NCBI GenBank assembly: GCA_015487235.1
Contig: WFQC01000080.1
Span: 1 to 47,434, forward strand
From: Alteromonadaceae bacterium
GTDB lineage: Bacteria > Pseudomonadota > Gammaproteobacteria > Enterobacterales > Alteromonadaceae
Direction: 5' to 3'
DNA length: 47,434 bases
This document shows positions 28,786 through 37,168 of the stretch, piece after piece. Numbering within the stretch: the stretch's first letter is position 1; each line of letters begins with the position of its first letter. The translations under genes were made by a program, and so were the position numbers. The notes below the pieces were generated by a model. The model worked only from the letters and a program-made list of their open reading frames with translations. It did no database searches and was not told where the DNA came from.

Positions 28786-29508
28786 TTGTTAGCAGTTGTT
28801 CGACTTATTTTATTGGCGTTAGGTCTTGTCGTTTTATCAGTATTAGTGTGTTTATACTGTATTGTTCGGCCGTTTAAGCGTAATAACGTCTATTACGCAT
28901 CACAATTATTAGGTAAGTTTTCAAAAATATTAGGGTTAACGGTTGAGATCAGAATTCCTGATTCAGTTAAAGGTAAAGGCCCTTTCGTATTCATCTGTAA
29001 CCACCAAAACAGTTACGATATTTTTACTATTAGTGGTGCAGTACAACCAGGAACGGTTAGTATTGGTAAAAAAAGTTTGAAATGGATCCCTTTTTTCGGG
29101 CAAATGTATTGGCTAACGGGCAATATTTTAATTGATCGTAAAAATAGCAGTAAGGCTATGAATACGATTAATCTTGCTGCAGATAAAATCAAAGAAAAGC
29201 AAATTTCAGTGTGGTTGTTTCCTGAAGGTACGCGTAGCAATGGTCGCGGGCTTTTGCCCTTTAAAACGGGCGCATTTCGTACCGCAATACAAGCTGGTGT
29301 GCCTATTGTGCCAGTATGTGCGAGTGACTTACATGACACGATTAAACTAAACCGCTGGAATAATGGTAAAATGATCATTGAATTTTTAGATCCTATCGAG
29401 TTAACAGAACGTAATCGTGAAAATATTCGTCAGTTGACTAATGAAGTACATGACTTGATGGAAGCTAAAATCAATCAGTTAAATGAAGAAATTAATAAAG
29501 GCAAATAA
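28786..29508 (+). CDS. plsC: 1-acyl-sn-glycerol-3-phosphate acyltransferase
   Basis: Inner-membrane enzyme that makes phosphatidic acid from lysophosphatidic acid. An N-terminal membrane helix (residues 4-26) is followed by the HX4D motif NHQNSYD, GKKSLKWIPFFGQMYWLTGN, the FPEGTRSNGRGLLPFKTG block and VPIVPVC. It aligns with E. coli PlsC from residue 1 if TTG 28786 is used. That start has AGGGG 8 bases upstream and lies downstream of the predicted transcription start. 240 residues. The stop overlaps the rraB ATG by one base. Confidence 0.95.
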   Translation: MLAVVRLILLALGLVVLSVLVCLYCIVRPFKRNNVYYASQLLGKFSKILGLTVEIRIPDSVKGKGPFVFICNHQNSYDIFTISGAVQPGTVSIGKKSLKWIPFFGQMYWLTGNILIDRKNSSKAMNTINLAADKIKEKQISVWLFPEGTRSNGRGLLPFKTGAFRTAIQAGVPIVPVCASDLHDTIKLNRWNNGKMIIEFLDPIELTERNRENIRQLTNEVHDLMEAKINQLNEEINKGK

Positions 29509-29855
29509 TGGATAACGAATTACAACAATGGCGAGCACATACCGATGAGTTGGTTGCGGCCTTGATTGAAGATGGTTCTAATGAGTCAGTGCTACACACA
29601 ATCGAGCATCATTTTGCCAGTGATAACTTTGAACATTTAGAACGTGCAGCGGTAAGTGCTTTTAAGTTAGGCTTTGAAGTTGAAGAACCTGAAGAAGCAG
29701 AGCTAGAAGATGGCAGTAAGGTTTTTGCTTTTGATATTATCACTGAACAACCACTTGACGCCGATATTATATTTGCTGAAACAGAAAAAATGTTTAATTT
29801 AGCCAAACAGTGTCATGTTGATTATGATGGCTGGGGTACTTATTTTGAAGAATAA
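29508..29855 (+). CDS. rraB: RNase E activity regulator RraB
   Basis: Small cytosolic protein that binds RNase E and modulates its activity in E. coli. It aligns well over the core: LIEDGSNESVLHTIEHH, LERAAVSAFKLGFEVEEPEE and VDYDGWGTYFEE. It stops at this point, so the acidic C-terminal tail of E. coli RraB (138 residues) is missing and the protein has 115 residues. One-base overlap with plsC (TAATG) indicates translational coupling. Confidence 0.93.
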   Translation: MDNELQQWRAHTDELVAALIEDGSNESVLHTIEHHFASDNFEHLERAAVSAFKLGFEVEEPEEAELEDGSKVFAFDIITEQPLDADIIFAETEKMFNLAKQCHVDYDGWGTYFEE

Positions 29856-29909
29856 GAGAAAAAACTAATTTTTTTGTTGTTTAATTAGTCATTTGTTAAA
29901 AAAATGTAT

Positions 29910-29915
29910 TATAAT
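29910..29915 (+). promoter_or_regulatory. -10 element upstream of the 53-residue gene
   Basis: A perfect TATAAT follows an AT-rich stretch, 154 bases before the small gene. No good -35 hexamer is visible. It would give a leader RNA of about 145 bases. Confidence 0.4.
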
Positions 29916-30068
29916 GCGCAAAATTTAACGCATCTTACTAGGAGATGTTGTTATTTGAGGTTAAATTTTATTCACTTTAACAGTATTAGGTGAAAGCAAA
30001 AATCAACAATTCCTAGTGATAATAATAAAAAACAGCTTAACACAGCACTAGACAAAGGAGAAAATATA

Positions 30069-30230
30069 ATGGAATGGTTAGGAGAACTGATCACAGCGTA
30101 TCCTTTACTGCTATTAATTCCTCTTGTTATTGTTGTAGCCATTTTTGCCGTTGCTACGCGCCGCTCTCATCTAAAACATTTAGAGCAGATGGAAAAAATA
30201 CAAAATAACTTTGATCCTAATTTAAAATAA
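30069..30230 (+). CDS. 53-residue single-pass membrane protein
   Basis: ATG 30069 with AAGGAG exactly 8 bases upstream opens a 53-codon frame ending at TAA 30228-30230. The product starts MEWLGELITAYP, has one strong hydrophobic helix (residues 12-29, LLLLIPLVIVVAIFAVA), then TRRSHLK and a short charged amphipathic tail (HLEQMEKIQNN). The family is unknown; the topology, with a helix then a positive cytoplasmic tail, resembles PspB-like or other small regulatory membrane proteins, but similarity is not shown. Its 3' end overlaps the convergent LysE-family gene by 9 bases. Confidence 0.75.
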   Translation: MEWLGELITAYPLLLLIPLVIVVAIFAVATRRSHLKHLEQMEKIQNNFDPNLK

Positions 30231-30830
30231 AACCCTTGCGGTTACCCCTAATAAGGCAACGCCTGTTGCCTTTTCTACCAAGTTAATATTATCACGTAAT
30301 TTATCAATTAATGTAGAGTGAGATAATACTAGTGCAATGAGTGTGTACCAAAGCGCATCAATACCTCCTACGGTCAGTACCATAATCACTTTATGATCAA
30401 CGGTGTCGGTAGGCGTAATAAACTGGCTAAATAATGCCAAGAAAAAAATCGCTAATTTAGGGTTTAAGAAAGCAATTAGAAAACCTTCAACAGCACTTTG
30501 TTTTATGGAAGTTTTTTCTGCTTTTTGCTCTATTTTGCCCAGTGATGATTTTGCCGTAAAAGCTTTAAAGGCTAACCAAAGTAAAAACAAGGCTCCAGCG
30601 TATTTGATTATGTTAAATAACCATGGAGTTTCTTTGATTAAAATAGCCATACCTAATACGGTAAGTACGGCATATAATGCAACCCCTAAGCCATGAGCAA
30701 TACCCGTTGCCACACCATAAGCTCTACCATTGCTAATAGTATGCTTTAAAACAATAGCTAAACTTGGCCCTGGTGTTATAGCGCCAAGTAAGCAGATGGT
30801 GGCTAATGAAAACCATGCACTTAGTTCCAT
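30222..30830 (-). CDS. LysE/RhtB family exporter
   Basis: Inner-membrane exporter of amino acids or similar small molecules. The N terminus carries the family signature (CLLGAITPGPSLAIVLKH); there are about six hydrophobic segments in 202 residues. The substrate cannot be predicted. It lies 19 bases after the RND permease gene on the same strand, so it is probably the third gene of the efflux operon under the TetR regulator. LysE-type genes inside RND operons are not usual. Confidence 0.92.
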   Translation of the reverse strand: MELSAWFSLATICLLGAITPGPSLAIVLKHTISNGRAYGVATGIAHGLGVALYAVLTVLGMAILIKETPWLFNIIKYAGALFLLWLAFKAFTAKSSLGKIEQKAEKTSIKQSAVEGFLIAFLNPKLAIFFLALFSQFITPTDTVDHKVIMVLTVGGIDALWYTLIALVLSHSTLIDKLRDNINLVEKATGVALLGVTARVLF

Positions 30831-30849
30831 CGTAAGTTAACTCTCATGT

Positions 30850-33800
30850 TTAATTGTTGGTTGCCTCACCCATTAATTCAAATGCTTTGCGTTGACTCAT
30901 CACTGCAAATGCAGCAGGAACAAAATAAAATGATAATAAGGTAGTTAATACGGTTCCACCTGCGACAGCTACAGCAAAAGGAGGCCAAAAGCCACCACCA
31001 GCTAATATCAATGGCAGAAAGCCGCCAACGGTTGTAATTGTGGTAGAGCTGATGTGTCGAGTACAGCTTTGAACCGATGCTACAATCGCGCTTGCATTGC
31101 CTTGTACCGCGTCAGCATTTGATTTTAATTCAGCAATAATAACAATAGCGGCATTAATTGCGAGCCCCATTAAGCCGAGTAGCCCAATTATTACGGTAAA
31201 ACCAAAAGGATAATCAAAAAGGTAAACACTAAGTAAGCCTAAACCCACAGACTGTATTGCTGAAAGAAATATAATTGCACTTAACCTAAAAGAGTTAAAA
31301 GATAAGACAACCACTGTAATTAATAGTGTGAAAATTAACCCTACACTGGCAAGTAATTTACCTACAGCCTTATTACGCTCTGCAGATTCACCACCCACTT
31401 CTATTTTGTATCCTGTGGGTAAGGTAAAGTTTTGTGCCTTCATTGCGGCTTTTACACGATTTAGTACTACTGAAGGTAAAACACCTGCACGAATATAGGC
31501 TTCAATGTCGTTAACGCGCATACCATCTCGATGGGGAATAGCGCCGCGACTTGGCTTTATCGTGAAATCGGCTAATGCAGATAAAGGGATCCCTTGTTTA
31601 GCCATAGGGCTAACAAGGTTTAAATTAGCCAGATCATCAAGTTCATTACGCTGCTCACCTGAAATTCTAACACGCACAGGAATTGATTCAGTTGCTTCTA
31701 TAATGGAGCCATTGGCAACACCAGACAAAGTACTATTAAGTTGATAAGCAATACTATTTAGCGTTAAACCTGACAGAGCCGCACTATTTTCATCGGTATT
31801 TAGCCAAATTTTAGGAGTGCCCGGTTGCAGTGTTGCTCGGGTGTGAATTACGTCTTCGGTAGCGATCATAATTGCGCGTAATTGATCGCCTAAGGTTTTT
31901 AAAGTATCTAAATTCGGACCAAAAATACGTAATTCTACAGGCGCGCTAAAAGGAGGGCCTTGCTCTAACTTACGCACTAATATTTGCGCTTGTGGAAACA
32001 TGTCGTCTAAGTCGATTTGTATTTTAGGGATCAAGCTATTGGCTACTTTAAAGTCATCAGCCGTTATCATTGCTTGTGCATAGTATTGCGCGCCATCTTT
32101 AGTGGGCATTAAATTATAGTAAAAAGATGGTGCGTTTTTACCTACAAACCAGCGTACTTTGGCAATACCGGGTTGTTTTTCTAAATACTGAGTTATTTTT
32201 TTACTCACCATTTCAGTGTTAAAAATGCTGCTTTGTGCAGGCATAAATAATTCTATTTGAAACATATCGCGATCTGATGGAGGAAAAAACTGTTCCGTTA
32301 GCTGTTTAGCATCAATAAACCCCAGTAAAGGTAACAAAAAGACAAGCCCTATAGTTTTTCTCGGATGTTTAATGACAAAATATAAACTTTTTTCAAACCA
32401 TTGGCTGAGTTTAGGTAAGGCAATACCGACATTGTACCATCGCTTACTATCAAGCTTTTTCGGCAAAAATCGACCAGCAAGGCCTGCGACTATGGTATGA
32501 GAAATAAGGTAAGAGCCAATTAAAGAAAAAATAACGCTTAAGGCAATACCACCAACAAACTCGCCTGCGGGCCCAGGCATTAAAATAATGGGCATAAAAG
32601 CAAGTATGGTTGTTGCGGTAGAACCTAACAGAGGTAACCATAAGTGTTTTACGGCATACATGACTGCGTCAAGACGACGAGCACCTTGCTGGCGCTTAGT
32701 TTGTATGGTATCGACCATCACAATGGCATTATCGACCATGATCCCTAACGCCACGACTAACCCTGTTACCGACATTTGGTGAATTGGTAAACCATAAGCA
32801 TTCATTACCGCTAAAGTAAATAATACGGTAAGCGGTAAAGACGCGGCAACAATTAGTGCAGAGCGCCAACCTAATGTGATCAACAGTACAATGGAGATAA
32901 GTACAAAACCTACCGTTATGTTGCTCATTAAGTCACCTAAACGCGCAGAGGTATATTTGTTTTGATCAAATAATACTTCTAATTTAATCGAGTCAGGCAA
33001 TAACAACGAGAATTCATCTAATGCTTTTCTTACCTCTTCTGTCCATTGATCTATGCGCAAATTAGGCAACATACGTGTAGAGACCACAACGGCTGTTTGG
33101 TTATTTACAATGGCAATTTCTTTAGGTGGCCAGGCGTGATCTTTACTTATTGTTGCAATATCGCCTAAACGTAAAATACTGCCATTAGCATTAACTTTAA
33201 GAGGAATATTGCGAATGCGTTCAACCGTGTCAAAAGCGCCAGTTAACTCAACTTGCATTTGATTTTTATGATTGATTAATTCACCCGCCGAGACTTTAGC
33301 ATCAGCAGCGAGTATGCGTTGTGAAATATCTGCCGCACTGAGTGATAGTTGAGTTGCTTGCTGAGCGTCAATTTCTACGGTAACTTCTTCTGGATTACGG
33401 CCAAAAATCGAAACTAAATCAGTACCTTTTACTAAACGTAAACGGTTTTGTAGTTCATTAGCATAACGACCTAAGCTGGCTAAATCTACGGCGCCTTTAC
33501 CTTGCCAATTTAAGGCAATTAATTGCGTAAAGGCATAACTGCGATCATCTTCAACCACTGGTGGTACTGTATTGGCGGGAAATTGAGGGGTGATATCAGC
33601 AAGTAAATCACGCACCCGAGACCAGACGGGGGTTGAGCTGGTTATTTCATCTTGTAACTCAAGCTGCACCACCGAAATATTAGGGCGCGAAACTGATTTG
33701 ATCATTTTTATTTCAGATAATTTTCTCAGCTTTTGCTCTATTTTTTCAGTGATCAACACTTCAACACGTTCAGCGCTTGCACCAGGTAATAAGGTGATCA

Positions 33801-33933
33801 CACTGGCGTGACGATTTTCAATACGAGGGTCTTCTGTACGAGGTAAATGTGATAATGCGCCTAATCCTGCCACAATAAGCAAAACAATCGCCAAAGACAT
33901 TAAGCGACCATTTTTTACAAATGATCTGATCAT
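30850..33933 (-). CDS. RND efflux transporter, permease subunit
   Basis: Proton-driven inner-membrane pump of the AcrB/HAE superfamily, 1027 residues. There are twelve membrane segments (1 + 5 + 1 + 5) with two large periplasmic loops. LPRTEDPRIENRHASV follows TM1. TM4 has MVDNAIVMVDT, so one of the two Asp of the AcrB proton relay is Asn here, as in many other RND pumps. The start overlaps the adaptor stop by 4 bases (ATGA). No outer-membrane channel gene is in the operon, so a TolC-type partner is expected elsewhere. The substrate is unknown. Confidence 0.93.
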   Translation of the reverse strand: MIRSFVKNGRLMSLAIVLLIVAGLGALSHLPRTEDPRIENRHASVITLLPGASAERVEVLITEKIEQKLRKLSEIKMIKSVSRPNISVVQLELQDEITSSTPVWSRVRDLLADITPQFPANTVPPVVEDDRSYAFTQLIALNWQGKGAVDLASLGRYANELQNRLRLVKGTDLVSIFGRNPEEVTVEIDAQQATQLSLSAADISQRILAADAKVSAGELINHKNQMQVELTGAFDTVERIRNIPLKVNANGSILRLGDIATISKDHAWPPKEIAIVNNQTAVVVSTRMLPNLRIDQWTEEVRKALDEFSLLLPDSIKLEVLFDQNKYTSARLGDLMSNITVGFVLISIVLLITLGWRSALIVAASLPLTVLFTLAVMNAYGLPIHQMSVTGLVVALGIMVDNAIVMVDTIQTKRQQGARRLDAVMYAVKHLWLPLLGSTATTILAFMPIILMPGPAGEFVGGIALSVIFSLIGSYLISHTIVAGLAGRFLPKKLDSKRWYNVGIALPKLSQWFEKSLYFVIKHPRKTIGLVFLLPLLGFIDAKQLTEQFFPPSDRDMFQIELFMPAQSSIFNTEMVSKKITQYLEKQPGIAKVRWFVGKNAPSFYYNLMPTKDGAQYYAQAMITADDFKVANSLIPKIQIDLDDMFPQAQILVRKLEQGPPFSAPVELRIFGPNLDTLKTLGDQLRAIMIATEDVIHTRATLQPGTPKIWLNTDENSAALSGLTLNSIAYQLNSTLSGVANGSIIEATESIPVRVRISGEQRNELDDLANLNLVSPMAKQGIPLSALADFTIKPSRGAIPHRDGMRVNDIEAYIRAGVLPSVVLNRVKAAMKAQNFTLPTGYKIEVGGESAERNKAVGKLLASVGLIFTLLITVVVLSFNSFRLSAIIFLSAIQSVGLGLLSVYLFDYPFGFTVIIGLLGLMGLAINAAIVIIAELKSNADAVQGNASAIVASVQSCTRHISSTTITTVGGFLPLILAGGGFWPPFAVAVAGGTVLTTLLSFYFVPAAFAVMSQRKAFELMGEATNN

Positions 33934-35075
33934 AATTGTTCACCTTGGTTAGTTGGATTTGCAGGTTTGCTTGACTGGTTAGTGCCAATACGTACTGTTT
34001 GACCACCAACAAAACGGTGTACGCCTTCAGAAATTATTTTTAGCGGGGTATTTTCTGTTAACTCAATATAGGCGTATTCTTTATTGGTTTGTAAAACCTT
34101 AACGGTTTTGACTGTAACTTTGTATAAATTCTGCTCGATATTATTAACGGTATAAATATTCCATTGGCCTCGAATACCATCTGTTAGGGCGCTAATAGGT
34201 ATCCAAGTACCTTGGCGATTTATTTTTTGTGGAATAAGCACTTGCGCTAGTTGACCATTAAATACATCGACGGCTTTATCGAGATCTAAGGCTAAGCGTA
34301 CTTCAATGGTTCTATTGGCAGGATTAACTTGTTTACCTATAGCGATAACTTTTGCCGAGTGATCTTTATTGTTAATGGTAACGGATAAAACTTGATTGAG
34401 CCTTATGCTATCAGCAAGTTTTGCAGGTAAACCAAAGGTAACCTGTTTATCTCCTTGTTGAATTAATTGCAATACAGGCATACCTGCAGCAACCACTTCA
34501 CCTTGAGTGGCATTTCTTGCATCTATCACACCATCAAAAGGCGCTATAATTTTAGTATGCTCAAGCTGGTATTTTAATGAGTTAACATTCGCTTTTAAGC
34601 CTTGTAAATTGGCGATCAAGGCTTCTTTTTCTGCGGTTAAGTTGTCTAAAGCTTGTTGTGAGCTATAGCCCTTTTTCTCTAATTTGGTTATACGTTTTAG
34701 GTTATGAGTATTTAAACTCAGCTTTGCATTCACTTGTTCTATTTGAGCTTGCAACTCTTGCATTTTTATTGTTAACAATTCTGTGCTTTGTTCGGCAAGT
34801 ACTTGCCCTTGCGTTACATGGTCTCCATTGTCGACAAAAACGTTATTAATTAATCCATTGAATTCAAAACCTAATTTGCTGACATCGCGAATGGATACTT
34901 GGCCCGTGTAGGCACGTTCAATTGCATAGCTTTCTTGTGGCTTTACATCAATCACTTGGGCAAGTAAGTGATAAGGTTGTTCTACTTCAGCGGTTATTGT
35001 TTTTTCGGAACACGCAATTAAAAAGGTTGAGAGAAAGAAAATATAGCTATATGTCAATAACTTTGAAATATTCAT
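33930..35075 (-). CDS. RND efflux periplasmic adaptor lipoprotein
   Basis: Membrane-fusion protein that links the permease to an outer-membrane channel. A lipobox LIAC ends near residue 22, so it is probably a lipoprotein. The lipoyl half-motif (GLINNVFVDNGDHVTQGQVL) and its partner (IIAPFDGVIDARNATQGEVV) flank a coiled-coil hairpin (about 80-145), then a beta-barrel domain. ATG 35075 with AAGG 7 bases upstream is preferred over a TTG at 35096 that lies closer to the operators. 381 residues. First gene of the operon adaptor-permease-LysE. Confidence 0.93.
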   Translation of the reverse strand: MNISKLLTYSYIFFLSTFLIACSEKTITAEVEQPYHLLAQVIDVKPQESYAIERAYTGQVSIRDVSKLGFEFNGLINNVFVDNGDHVTQGQVLAEQSTELLTIKMQELQAQIEQVNAKLSLNTHNLKRITKLEKKGYSSQQALDNLTAEKEALIANLQGLKANVNSLKYQLEHTKIIAPFDGVIDARNATQGEVVAAGMPVLQLIQQGDKQVTFGLPAKLADSIRLNQVLSVTINNKDHSAKVIAIGKQVNPANRTIEVRLALDLDKAVDVFNGQLAQVLIPQKINRQGTWIPISALTDGIRGQWNIYTVNNIEQNLYKVTVKTVKVLQTNKEYAYIELTENTPLKIISEGVHRFVGGQTVRIGTNQSSKPANPTNQGEQL

Positions 35076-35104
35076 GGTAAACCTTATGTTTGGCAACTTT
35101 ATAC

Positions 35105-35120
35105 TAGACTGTGTAGTCTA
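35105..35120. promoter_or_regulatory. TetR operator site 1
   Basis: TAGACT-GTGT-AGTCTA is an inverted repeat just upstream of the adaptor gene. It shares ACTAGACTGT with site 2. A TATAAT on the minus strand (35128-35123) lies between the two sites, so binding would block the efflux promoter. Confidence 0.6.
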
Positions 35121-35128
35121 ATATTATA

Positions 35129-35147
35129 AAACTAGACTGTCTAGTTT
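35129..35147. promoter_or_regulatory. TetR operator site 2
   Basis: AAACTAGAC-T-GTCTAGTTT is a perfect 9-bp inverted repeat around a single central base, in the gap between the divergent tetR and efflux genes. Its form and place are typical of TetR-family operators. It is the stronger of the two sites. Confidence 0.72.
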
Positions 35148-35245
35148 ATTTTGATAGAATATATATAATACTATTTCACTTAAATAGGTATTTTATTGAT
35201 TTCTCAAAATCTTTTCGTAGTCACAAAAGATGAGCTTACGGCATA

Positions 35246-35857
35246 ATGAATAGCAAAACTCGAAACAAAAGCACGGCTAAACGCCAACAAATTTTAGCTG
35301 CTGCAACGCAACTGTTTACAGAGCAAGGTTATGCTTCAACCAGTATGGACTTAATTGCTCGTCATGCTGACGTTTCAAAGCAAACGGTTTATAGTCATTT
35401 TGGTAGTAAAGATGAACTTTTTGCTGCGGCAATTGAAGATCGCTGTGATTCATACCAAATGCTTGATTTTTCACTTGATGATTTATCAAATCCCAAAGAA
35501 AAATTACTGACATTAGCGCAGCGTTTTTTATGTATGCTAACGTCTAAAGAAGCCTGTGCCGTGCATAAAATATGTGCTTATGAGTCAAAGTCATATCCAC
35601 TTTTGTCTGAGCTTTTTTATCAGGCGGGCCCTGAAAAAGTGACTAACGATGTAGCAGAGCTTATGACGGCCTTAGATAAGCATCAGATTTTAAAAATTCC
35701 TGATCCTCATTTTGCTGCATTGCAGTTCTTGAATATGATGAAAGGCGAAGCTTGGATGCGTGTCGAGTTTAATACTCAACATCAGCTCAGCCAAGAAGAA
35801 ATTGATGCTTACTTACGTTCTAGTGTTGAGCTTTTTATGCGCGGTTATGCACCTTAA
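35246..35857 (+). CDS. TetR family transcriptional repressor
   Basis: Residues 12-58 form the TetR DNA-binding domain (ILAAATQLFTEQGYASTSMD, HADVSKQTVYSHFGSKDELF). The C-terminal part is an AefR/TetR_C-like ligand domain. 203 residues. It diverges from the RND efflux operon, and two palindromes lie in the 170-base gap. It is thus very likely the local repressor of both transcripts, released by a pump substrate. It ends 5 bases before the convergent LacI-family gene. Confidence 0.94.
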   Translation: MNSKTRNKSTAKRQQILAAATQLFTEQGYASTSMDLIARHADVSKQTVYSHFGSKDELFAAAIEDRCDSYQMLDFSLDDLSNPKEKLLTLAQRFLCMLTSKEACAVHKICAYESKSYPLLSELFYQAGPEKVTNDVAELMTALDKHQILKIPDPHFAALQFLNMMKGEAWMRVEFNTQHQLSQEEIDAYLRSSVELFMRGYAP

Positions 35858-35874
35858 CAAGCTTATTGGCTTGT
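35857..35874. terminator. possible bidirectional hairpin between tetR and lacI-type genes
   Basis: ACAAGC (35857-35862) pairs with GCTTGT (35869-35874) around TTATTG. It covers the stop codons of two converging genes and lacks a long T tract, so termination is uncertain. Confidence 0.3.
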
Positions 35875-36888
35875 ATTTGGCGCGGCGGTTGATTTTCGTA
35901 CAATAAGTTGCGGCGTATAGCAACGAGTAATATTACCCACTTTTTGATTGCGCGTTTGTGCGATTAATAATTTTGCTGCATTTTCAGCAATTTGATCATT
36001 AGGTTGATCTGCTGTTGTTAATGTTGGCCATGTTTGTCGTGAAAAAGGGCTGTTTTCAAAACCTGTGATTGATAGTGCTTCTGGAATAGCAATATCCATT
36101 AAACGAGCAGCAAATAATGCCCCCGCGGCAATTTCATCATTACACGAAAAAATCGCTGTGGGTTTATTGTCTTCTGCCATCAGTTGTTTGGCACCATGCA
36201 CGCCCGACTCGAAAGAATATTCGCCAGGCACAATAAGGTTCTCATTAACGCTAATATTATTGTCGATGAGCGCTTGCTTATAACCCGATAAACGTTCACT
36301 GCTTGATTTATGTTCTGCTCCACCTTCAATAAAACCAATTTGAGTGTGCCCTAAATCAATTAAATGTTGTGTTATGTTATAGGCAGCCTCATGGTCATTT
36401 ACCATAATGCAAGGCGTTAAGTCATCAGGGGCTTTATCACCAGAAACAATACGTACCACATTAACATCAAGCGCTACCATTTGTTTTACAAACTCAGGCA
36501 TTTCAGAAAAGGGTGGGGTTAAAATTAAGCCAGCAATGCGCGAATACTTAACCATATTGGTGATTTCTTCAATGATATCATCAGCTTTAGCATTACAGGG
36601 GTGGATCAGTAATTCATAGCCTTGTTTTCTACAAGCTGATAAAATACCCTTTTGCATATCAATAATATAATAAGCATTCGGGTTATCATAAACATAAGCG
36701 ATACTATAAGATTTAGTGCCAGCTAAGTTTCTGGCCGCTAAGTTAGGTTGATAGTTTAATTCTTTGACGGCAGCCAGTACTTTGTCGCGTGTTATTTGAC
36801 GAACAGACGGTTCATTATTCATAACCCGTGATACGGTTTTTATTGAAACTGCCGCTAATTTAGCAACATCATTAATAGTAGCTTTCAT
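35863..36888 (-). CDS. LacI family transcriptional regulator
   Basis: Sugar-type repressor of 341 residues. The HTH and hinge are at residues 4-56 (INDVAKLAAVSIKTVSRVMN, NYQPNLAARNLAGTKS), then the periplasmic-binding-protein-like effector domain (GLILTPPF, HLIDLGHTQIGFIEGG, AIFSCNDEIAAGAL, ITGFENSPFS). It diverges from pgi. Palindromes of LacI type, TGACAACGCTGTCA, precede pgi and the TonB receptor, so it probably controls both. No copy of that palindrome sits at its own start, other than the pgi site about 220 bases away. The effector is unknown, perhaps a glucose-containing sugar or its phosphate. Confidence 0.93.
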   Translation of the reverse strand: MKATINDVAKLAAVSIKTVSRVMNNEPSVRQITRDKVLAAVKELNYQPNLAARNLAGTKSYSIAYVYDNPNAYYIIDMQKGILSACRKQGYELLIHPCNAKADDIIEEITNMVKYSRIAGLILTPPFSEMPEFVKQMVALDVNVVRIVSGDKAPDDLTPCIMVNDHEAAYNITQHLIDLGHTQIGFIEGGAEHKSSSERLSGYKQALIDNNISVNENLIVPGEYSFESGVHGAKQLMAEDNKPTAIFSCNDEIAAGALFAARLMDIAIPEALSITGFENSPFSRQTWPTLTTADQPNDQIAENAAKLLIAQTRNQKVGNITRCYTPQLIVRKSTAAPNTSQ

Positions 36889-37104
36889 TAACTTTTATAG
36901 CCTAAATTAGAGGGTTTATTGACCAATTAAATATGAGTTTTAGTTAATCTTCACTATTCAATAGACCCTGATATTATGTCATTGTGTAAATATAAAATGC
37001 GAGAATAGCATATTGCGTCTTGTTATTTGCAGCAATGATTAATTTTATTATTTCGGATCAATAGATTCTAATGATCTAAAAGATATTTTGTTAAAATACA
37101 ATAA

Positions 37105-37132
37105 TTGACAACGCTGTCATTTTGTATATGCT
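37105..37132 (+). promoter_or_regulatory. candidate pgi promoter overlapping the operator
   Basis: TTGACA (37105-37110) is a perfect -35 box; TATGCT (37127-37132) is a fair -10 box at 16 bases. The LacI-type palindrome covers the -35 box, consistent with repression. Confidence 0.45.
37106..37119. promoter_or_regulatory. LacI-type operator upstream of pgi
   Basis: TGACAACGCTGTCA, a CG-centred palindrome with one mismatched pair, is identical to the site at 39006-39019. It lies 50 bases before the pgi ATG and overlaps the -35 box. Confidence 0.75.
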
Positions 37133-37168
37133 GTGATAGTCATTAAATTTTATAGTAAAGGACAGAAC

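Noticed and set aside
29013-29378. 121-residue frame antisense to plsC
   Set aside because: It mirrors the conserved acyltransferase motifs; no independent evidence.
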